Positions 1-5,546 of a stretch of 5,546 nt of DNA are shown here, in pieces. Source of the DNA: an uncultured Alphaproteobacteria bacterium (GTDB taxonomy: Bacteria; Pseudomonadota; Alphaproteobacteria; Rhizobiales; Beijerinckiaceae); NCBI GenBank assembly GCA_937903315.1, contig CALCZO010000074.1, positions 1 through 5,546 on the forward strand, written 5' to 3'. The notes beneath the pieces were generated by a model that ran no database searches, was not told the origin of the DNA, and was given only the letters and a program-made list of their open reading frames with translations. The stretch's first letter is position 1; each line of letters starts with the position of its first letter. A program made the translations under genes and the position numbers.

Positions 1-76
1 CGGCATGGCTATCACAGCGCCAGTGGTGGTGCCGGCCGGTAGAGGCATGGCGCCTCGACTTGGAAAGCCGGGCAGG

Positions 77-106
77 CTGACATTGTCTTCCCGGGGTACG
101 TTTACG
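77..106 (+). promoter_or_regulatory. Possible weak sigma-70-type promoter upstream of mdh
   Basis: CTGACA at 77-82 matches the -35 consensus TTGACA at five of six positions. Eighteen bases later, TTTACG at 101-106 is a poor -10 match (three of six). If used, transcription would start near 113 and leave a short leader containing the mdh ribosome binding site. Bases 1-138 contain no convincing gene, so a promoter here is reasonable, but the -10 is weak and GC-rich alphaproteobacterial promoters are hard to call by eye. The real promoter could lie upstream of the window. Confidence 0.22.
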
Positions 107-123
107 GGCCCTAACCCCAGACA

Positions 124-128
124 GAGGA
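124..128 (+). promoter_or_regulatory. Shine-Dalgarno site of mdh
   Basis: GAGGA ends ten bases before the ATG at 139, which is normal spacing. It supports that ATG, and the protein then begins with the expected MARRKIALIGAGQIGG Rossmann motif. An overlapping frame opened by an ATG at position 5 has no such support. Confidence 0.75.
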
Positions 129-138
129 CATTCTCGCC

Positions 139-1107
139 ATGGCGCGTCGGAAGATCGCTCTCATCGGTGCCGGACAAATCGGCGGCACACTTGCTCATCT
201 CGCAGCCCTGAAGGAACTGGGCGACGTCGTCCTGTTCGATATTGCCGAGGGCACGCCGCAGGGCAAGGCGCTCGATCTGGCCGAATCCGCGCCGGTCGAT
301 GGCTTCGATGCCGGGCTCAAGGGCGCCAATTCCTATGCCGACATTGCCGGCGCCGATGTGGTGATCGTCACCGCCGGCGTGCCGCGCAAGCCGGGCATGA
401 GCCGCGACGATCTGATCGGCATCAACCTCAAGGTGATGGAATCGGTCGGCAAGGGCATCAAGGAATACGCCCCCAAGGCGTTCGTGATCTGCATCACCAA
501 TCCGCTCGATGCGATGGTCTGGGCACTGCAGAAATTCTCCGGCGTCAAGCCGAACAAGATCGTCGGCATGGCCGGCGTGCTTGATTCGGCCCGCTTCCGC
601 CACTTCCTCGCCGATGAGTTCAAGGTATCGGTCAAGGATGTCTCGGCCTTCGTTCTCGGTGGCCATGGCGACGACATGGTGCCGCTGACCCGCTACTCGA
701 CGGTTGCCGGCATTCCGCTGCCCGATCTGGTCAAGATGAAGTGGACGACGCAGGAGCGGATTGACGCGATCGTCGACCGCACCCGCAAGGGCGGCGGCGA
801 GATCGTCGCGCTGCTCAAGACCGGTTCGGCGTTCTATGCCCCGGCGGCTTCCGCGATCGCCATGGCCGAATCCTACCTCAAGGACCAGAAGCGCGTCCTG
901 CCCTGCGCCGCCTATCTCAAGAACGAATACGGCGCGGACTGCAACGGCATGTTCATCGGCGTGCCGGTGGTGATCGGCGAAAAGGGGGTCGAGCGGATCG
1001 TCAAGATCAAGCTCAAGGGCGAGGAGACGGCCATGTTCGGCAAGTCTGTCGCGTCCGTGAAGGGCCTGATTGCCGCCTGCAAGCAGATCAACCCGGCGCT
1101 GGGCTGA
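139..1107 (+). CDS. mdh: Malate dehydrogenase, NAD-dependent (LDH-like type)
   Basis: Cytosolic TCA-cycle enzyme that interconverts malate and oxaloacetate with NAD. The 322-residue protein is full length for the LDH-like MDH family of Alphaproteobacteria. It opens with the Rossmann motif GAGQIGGT (10-17), and Asp34 ends the second strand, where it should bind the NAD ribose. The substrate loop VPRKPGMSRDD (81-91) has Arg83 at the position that selects malate/oxaloacetate over lactate/pyruvate, and Arg89 as the second loop arginine. Asn121 lies in TNPLD. Asp149 and Arg152 in the GVLDSARFR segment, with His176 in GGHGDDMVP, form the catalytic Asp-His relay and substrate arginine. All key residues are present. 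Function is assigned from these family motifs. The start is set by the GAGGA site at 124-128. It is the first gene of a same-strand TCA cluster and is followed by a hairpin at 1117-1148. No sign of damage. Confidence 0.97.
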   Translation: MARRKIALIGAGQIGGTLAHLAALKELGDVVLFDIAEGTPQGKALDLAESAPVDGFDAGLKGANSYADIAGADVVIVTAGVPRKPGMSRDDLIGINLKVMESVGKGIKEYAPKAFVICITNPLDAMVWALQKFSGVKPNKIVGMAGVLDSARFRHFLADEFKVSVKDVSAFVLGGHGDDMVPLTRYSTVAGIPLPDLVKMKWTTQERIDAIVDRTRKGGGEIVALLKTGSAFYAPAASAIAMAESYLKDQKRVLPCAAYLKNEYGADCNGMFIGVPVVIGEKGVERIVKIKLKGEETAMFGKSVASVKGLIAACKQINPALG

Positions 1108-1116
1108 CGGTTGCCA

Positions 1117-1156
1117 AGGGAGCCGGTCCCATCTCGGGCCGGCTCCTTCCTTTCCC
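1117..1156 (+). terminator. Hairpin after mdh, possible partial terminator
   Basis: GGAGCCGG (1119-1126) pairs perfectly with CCGGCTCC (1139-1146). An outer A-T and G-T pair (1117-1118 with 1147-1148) and an inner CCC/GGG extension after a one-base bulge lengthen the stem, leaving the loop ATCTC. The downstream tract TTCCTTTCCC is pyrimidine-rich but interrupted by C, so termination may be incomplete. It starts ten bases after the mdh stop and lies about 60 bases before sucC. It could reduce read-through from mdh into sucC, or protect the 3' end of an mdh transcript. Confidence 0.55.
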
Positions 1157-1217
1157 GACCCGCCGTCCGGCAGCGGTGCCGATGGCGTGATGATGCGCTC
1201 CAGAAGGGTGGAACACC

Positions 1218-2409
<1,192 letters not shown>

Positions 2410-2411
<2 letters not shown>

Positions 2412-2416
2412 GGAAA
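2410..2416 (+). promoter_or_regulatory. Shine-Dalgarno site of sucD overlapping the sucC stop
   Basis: GAGGAAA begins inside the sucC TGA (2409-2411), and its AGGA core ends eight bases before the sucD ATG at 2423. The overlap suggests that ribosomes finishing sucC help load sucD, which would suit two subunits needed in equal amounts. The site itself is seen directly; the coupling is inferred. Confidence 0.7.
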
Positions 2417-2422
2417 CACACC

Positions 2423-3310
2423 ATGTCCATTCTGATCGACAAGACCACACGCGTCATCTGCCAGGGCTTCACCGGCAAGAACGGCACCTTCCATTCCGAA
2501 CAGGCGATTGCCTATGGCACGCAGATGGTCGGCGGCACCTCGCCCGGCAAGGGTGGCTCGATCCACCTCGGCCTGCCGGTGTTCGACACCGTGGCCGAAG
2601 CGCGCCATGCGACGGGGGCGGACGCCTCGGTCGTCTATGTGCCGCCCCCCGGCGCGGCGGACGCGATCTGCGAAGCGATCCAGGCCGAAATCCCGCTGAT
2701 CGTCTGCATCACCGAAGGCATTCCGGTCGCCGACATGATCCGCGTCAAGCGCGCGCTTTCGGGATCGAAGTCACGCCTGATCGGGCCGAACTGCCCCGGC
2801 GTGGTGACTGCGGGCGAATCGAAGATCGGCATCATGCCGGCCAACATCTTCCGGCCGGGCAATGTCGGCATCGTCTCGCGCTCGGGCACGCTGACCTATG
2901 AGGCGGTGTTCCAGACCACGCAGGAAGGCCTCGGCCAGACCACGGCGGTCGGCATCGGCGGCGATCCGGTCAAGGGTACCGAGTATATCGACATGCTGGA
3001 GATGTTCCTGGCCGATCCCAAGACCGAATCGATCATCATGATCGGCGAGATCGGCGGTTCGGCGGAAGAAGACGCGGCGCAGTTCATCAAGGACGAGGCC
3101 AAGCGCGGGCGCAAGAAGCCGATGGTCGGCTTCATTGCCGGGCGCACGGCGCCTCCGGGCCGCCGCATGGGCCATGCCGGCGCGATCATCTCGGGCGGCA
3201 AGGGCGGCGCGGAAGACAAGATCGCGGCGATGGAGGCGGCGGGTATCCGCGTCTCGCCCTCGCCGGCGCGTCTGGGCAAAACGCTCGTCGATGTCCTCAA
3301 GGGCAAATAA
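2423..3310 (+). CDS. sucD: Succinyl-CoA synthetase (ADP/GDP-forming), alpha subunit
   Basis: Alpha subunit of succinyl-CoA synthetase; it binds CoA and carries the histidine phosphorylated during catalysis. The 295 residues are full length. The N-terminal CoA-binding domain shows GFTGKNGTFHSEQAI (15-29) and the TSPGKGGSIHLGLPVFDTV stretch that follows. The ligase half has GPNCPGVVTAGESKIGIMP, SRSGTLTYE (152-160) and GIGGDPVKGTEYIDML. His251 in GRRMGHAGAI corresponds to E. coli His246, the phosphohistidine, and Glu209 in GEIGGSAEED corresponds to the E. coli Glu208 that contacts it. A four-residue RGRK insertion between them accounts for most of the numbering offset and looks usual for Alphaproteobacteria. 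The gene begins 11 bases after sucC, so the two are surely co-transcribed. It ends in TAA, followed by a hairpin at 3321-3347. No oddities. Confidence 0.97.
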   Translation: MSILIDKTTRVICQGFTGKNGTFHSEQAIAYGTQMVGGTSPGKGGSIHLGLPVFDTVAEARHATGADASVVYVPPPGAADAICEAIQAEIPLIVCITEGIPVADMIRVKRALSGSKSRLIGPNCPGVVTAGESKIGIMPANIFRPGNVGIVSRSGTLTYEAVFQTTQEGLGQTTAVGIGGDPVKGTEYIDMLEMFLADPKTESIIMIGEIGGSAEEDAAQFIKDEAKRGRKKPMVGFIAGRTAPPGRRMGHAGAIISGGKGGAEDKIAAMEAAGIRVSPSPARLGKTLVDVLKGK

Positions 3311-3320
3311 GCATAAGACT

Positions 3321-3347
3321 GGACCGGCGCTGAAGGGCGCCGGTTTT
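3321..3347 (+). terminator. Hairpin with short T tract between sucD and sucA
   Basis: ACCGGCGC (3323-3330) pairs perfectly with GCGCCGGT (3337-3344) around the loop TGAAGG. Two further G-T pairs are possible at the base, and a run of four T (3344-3347) ends the structure. This is the form of an intrinsic terminator with a short U tract, beginning ten bases after the sucD stop. Because sucA follows in the same direction 37 bases later, partial termination is more likely than complete. CCGGTTTT occurs again at 3353-3360, so the left arm's CCGG could instead pair with this second copy. Confidence 0.55.
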
Positions 3348-3368
3348 CCATCCCGGTTTTGATCCAGC

Positions 3369-3374
3369 GGAAGG
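3369..3374 (+). promoter_or_regulatory. Shine-Dalgarno site of sucA, fixing its start
   Basis: GGAAGG ends nine bases before the ATG at 3384. In that frame a TGA stands at 3360-3362, and no start codon lies between it and 3384. The ATG at 3384 is therefore the most upstream possible start, and the short SucA N-terminus is not a start-site error. Confidence 0.75.
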
Positions 3375-3383
3375 CCGATCCTC

Positions 3384-5546
3384 ATGGAACGCGATGTCGA
3401 CACCAACGCCGATCTGACGGCGCTTTCAGGCACCAATGCCGCCTATCTCGAGGCGCTTCTGGGCGAGGTGACGCCCGGCCCGTCGTGGCTGAAGGCGAAC
3501 TGGCCGGTCGTGGCGCGCAACGATCTGATCTCGGCGCTGGACGGCAACTGGGGCGCGGTTGAAAAGGCCGTGGGCGACAAGCTCAAGGACAAGGCGGCGG
3601 CCAAGGGCGGCGCGAGCCCGGCGGAACTTCAGGCGGCGGCGCGCGATTCGGTCCATGCGCTGATGATGATCCGTGCCTACCGCATGCGCGGCCACCTGCA
3701 TGCCGATCTCGATCCGCTCGGCATCGAGCCGGCCAAGGACCATGAGGAACTGCATCCCTCGTCCTACGGCTTCACCGACAGCGACTGGGACCGCAAGATC
3801 TTCATCGATCATGTGCTGGGTCTGGAGTTCGCCACCATCCGCGAGATGATGGCGATCCTGCGCCGCACCTATTGCTCGACGCTCGGCTACGAGTTCATGC
3901 ACATCTCCGATCCGGCGCAGAAGTCCTGGCTTCAGGCGCGCATCGAGGGACCGGAGAAGGAAATCACCTTCACCCGCGAGGGCAAGCGGGCGATCCTCAA
4001 CAAGCTGGTCGAGGCCGAGGGCTTCGAGAAGTTTCTCGACAAGAAGTTCACCGGCACCAAGCGTTTCGGCCTCGATGGCGGCGAAGCGCTGATCCCGGCG
4101 CTGGAGCAGATCATCAAGCGCGGTGGCAATCTCGGGGTCAAGGAAATCGTGCTCGGCATGGCCCACCGCGGCCGCCTCAACGTGCTGACGCAGGTGATGT
4201 CCAAGCCGCACCGCGCGCTGTTCCATGAGTTCAAGGGTGGTTCGAACGCGCCGGATGACGTCGAAGGTTCGGGCGACGTGAAGTATCATCTGGGGGCCTC
4301 GTCGGACCGGTCGTTCGACGGCAACGACGTCCATCTGTCGCTGACGCCCAATCCGTCGCACCTGGAAATCGTCAATCCGGTCGTGCTGGGGCGCGTGCGC
4401 GCCAAGCAGGACCAGAAGAACTGCACGCCGGAGGACCGGACACCGGTTCTGCCGCTGCTGATCCACGGGGATGCCGCCTTTGCCGGTCAGGGCGTGGTGG
4501 CCGAATGTTTCGGCCTCTCGGGCCTGAAGGGCCACCGGACCGGCGGCTGGATCTCGGTGATCATCAACAACCAGATCGGCTTTACCACCTATCCGCGGTA
4601 CTCGCGGTCCTCGCCCTATCCCTCCGACATGGCGAAGATCGTCGAGGCGCCGATCTTCCACGTCAACGGAGACGATCCCGAGGCGGTGGTGTTCGCCTGC
4701 AAGGTGGCCACCGAGTTCCGGCAGAAATTCCAGAAGCCGGTCGTGGTCGACATGTGGTGCTATCGCCGCTTCGGCCACAACGAGGGCGACGAGCCGGCCT
4801 TTACCCAGCCGCTGATGTACAAGAAAATCCGCGCGCACCGCTCGACGCTTGAAATCTACAGCGAAAAGCTGATCGCCGAGAAGGTGGTCACGCAGGGCGA
4901 AATCGACAAGATGAAGGCCGACTGGAATGCCCGGCTGGAAGCCGAATTCGATGCCGGCCATTCCTACAAGCCGAACAAGGCCGACTGGCTCGAGGGCTAC
5001 TGGCAGGGCTTCAAGGCCGTTTCAGAGATGCGTGACGATCCCCGGCGCGGCACCACCGGCGTCGAAATGGACAGGCTGAAGCGTATCGGCGGCGCCATCA
5101 CGGCGATTCCGCAAGGGTTCAACGTCCACCGGACGATCCAGCGCTTCCTTGAGGGGCGGGCGAAGATGATCGAGACCGGCGAGGGGATCGACTGGGCGAT
5201 GGGCGAGGCGCTGGCGATCGGGACGCTGGTTGATGAAGGCCATGCTGTCCGCCTGTCCGGTCAGGATTGCGAACGCGGCACCTTCAGCCAGCGTCATTCG
5301 GTGCTGATCGACCAGACCAACGAGAACCGCTTCACCCCGCTCAACCACATCCGCGAGGGGCAGGCGCGCTACGAGGTCATCAACTCGATGCTCTCGGAAG
5401 AGGCGGTCCTCGGCTTCGAATACGGCTATTCGGTCACCGAACCGAACGCACTGACGATGTGGGAAGGCCAGTTCGGCGACTTCGCCAACGGGGCGCAGGT
5501 GCTGTTCGACCAGTTCATCTCGTCGGGCGAGCGCAAGTGGCTGCGC
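3384..5546 (+). CDS. sucA: 2-oxoglutarate dehydrogenase E1 component (partial, 3' end outside window)
   Basis: Thiamine-diphosphate E1 subunit that decarboxylates 2-oxoglutarate and passes the succinyl group to the lipoyl arm of SucB (E2). The frame is open for 721 codons to the window edge; relatives are roughly 930-1000 residues, so some 200-250 are missing. Seen in order: a short N-terminal motif LSGTNAAYLEALL (14-26), PSWLKANWP (33-41), RAYRMRGHLHADLDPLG (97-113), KRFGLDGG (226-233), GMAHRGRLNVL with His261 matching E. coli His260, and NPSHLEIV with His326. The thiamine diphosphate/Mg motif runs from GDAAFAGQG (Asp363) to INNQ (Asn396), with the same 33-residue spacing as E. coli Asp392-Asn425. 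YRRFGHNEGDEP is at 460-471. The pyrimidine-binding domain starts near 600, with SGQDCERGTF (625-634) and SEEAVLGFEYGYS from 671. About 30 residues usual after residue 29 in relatives seem absent. sucB is expected next. Confidence 0.96.
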   Translation, partial: MERDVDTNADLTALSGTNAAYLEALLGEVTPGPSWLKANWPVVARNDLISALDGNWGAVEKAVGDKLKDKAAAKGGASPAELQAAARDSVHALMMIRAYRMRGHLHADLDPLGIEPAKDHEELHPSSYGFTDSDWDRKIFIDHVLGLEFATIREMMAILRRTYCSTLGYEFMHISDPAQKSWLQARIEGPEKEITFTREGKRAILNKLVEAEGFEKFLDKKFTGTKRFGLDGGEALIPALEQIIKRGGNLGVKEIVLGMAHRGRLNVLTQVMSKPHRALFHEFKGGSNAPDDVEGSGDVKYHLGASSDRSFDGNDVHLSLTPNPSHLEIVNPVVLGRVRAKQDQKNCTPEDRTPVLPLLIHGDAAFAGQGVVAECFGLSGLKGHRTGGWISVIINNQIGFTTYPRYSRSSPYPSDMAKIVEAPIFHVNGDDPEAVVFACKVATEFRQKFQKPVVVDMWCYRRFGHNEGDEPAFTQPLMYKKIRAHRSTLEIYSEKLIAEKVVTQGEIDKMKADWNARLEAEFDAGHSYKPNKADWLEGYWQGFKAVSEMRDDPRRGTTGVEMDRLKRIGGAITAIPQGFNVHRTIQRFLEGRAKMIETGEGIDWAMGEALAIGTLVDEGHAVRLSGQDCERGTFSQRHSVLIDQTNENRFTPLNHIREGQARYEVINSMLSEEAVLGFEYGYSVTEPNALTMWEGQFGDFANGAQVLFDQFISSGERKWLR

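Noticed and set aside
2..51. Direct repeat GGCATGGC (2-9 and 44-51) and a five-pair hairpin GAGGC/GCCTC (42-56) in the leader
   Set aside because: Both are too short to stand out from chance in GC-rich DNA, the hairpin has no T tract, and neither lines up with a promoter-like signal.
5..211. Possible 68-codon plus-strand gene overlapping the start of mdh
   Set aside because: It has no ribosome binding site that can be seen at the window edge, no recognisable motif, and its 3' part overlaps the mdh Rossmann region in another frame.
2771..3436. Minus-strand open frame of about 221 codons opposite sucD and the sucD-sucA gap
   Set aside because: It is antisense to conserved sucD and includes the intergenic hairpin. 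Its composition matches a shadow frame.
3359..3562. Frameshift or misplaced start as the cause of the short SucA N-terminus
   Set aside because: Frames at 3440-3500 were read for the missing DPxSVD-type motif and none has it. The SucA frame is uninterrupted, and only about 15 bases separate the two conserved segments, so the missing piece is not present in any frame.
3426..4961. Minus-strand open frame of about 511 codons opposite sucA
   Set aside because: Same reason: sucA in this stretch is continuous and has all family motifs, while the antisense product has repetitive charged composition and no family signature.

Overview
The window is a GC-rich stretch of a bacterial chromosome carrying four TCA-cycle genes, all on the plus strand: mdh (malate dehydrogenase), sucC and sucD (the two subunits of succinyl-CoA synthetase), and sucA (E1 of the 2-oxoglutarate dehydrogenase complex), which runs off the right edge. 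The order mdh-sucC-sucD-sucA is the arrangement known from Alphaproteobacteria, especially Rhizobiales/Hyphomicrobiales. The proteins fit that group: an LDH-like MDH, a SucC with the alphaproteobacterial GKGKFKE segment, and a SucA carrying the PSW-x4-NWP and SALDGNWG segments that E. coli SucA lacks. I infer a Rhizobiales-type alphaproteobacterium but cannot name the genus.

Layout. Bases 1-138 are a leader with no convincing coding sequence, a weak promoter-like pair and a good Shine-Dalgarno before mdh. mdh occupies 139-1107. A 110-base gap follows, with a GC-rich hairpin just after the mdh stop. sucC (1218-2411) and sucD (2423-3310) are separated by 11 bases, and the sucD ribosome binding site overlaps the sucC stop, so they look translationally coupled. 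A 73-base gap then holds a second, terminator-like hairpin before sucA (3384 to beyond 5546).

How the genes work together. SucA, with SucB and dihydrolipoamide dehydrogenase (expected downstream, not seen), oxidatively decarboxylates 2-oxoglutarate to succinyl-CoA. SucCD converts succinyl-CoA to succinate with nucleoside triphosphate formation. Mdh oxidises malate to oxaloacetate at the end of the cycle. The hairpins at the mdh/sucC and sucD/sucA junctions could allow different expression of the three blocks, but that is inference.

I found no mobile element, CRISPR array, RNA gene, defence system or otherwise undescribed system. The most unusual point is that the N-terminal region of SucA looks about 30 residues shorter than in relatives. 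The missing part is the conserved second half of the small N-terminal domain associated with E2 binding. An in-frame stop just upstream rules out a longer start.
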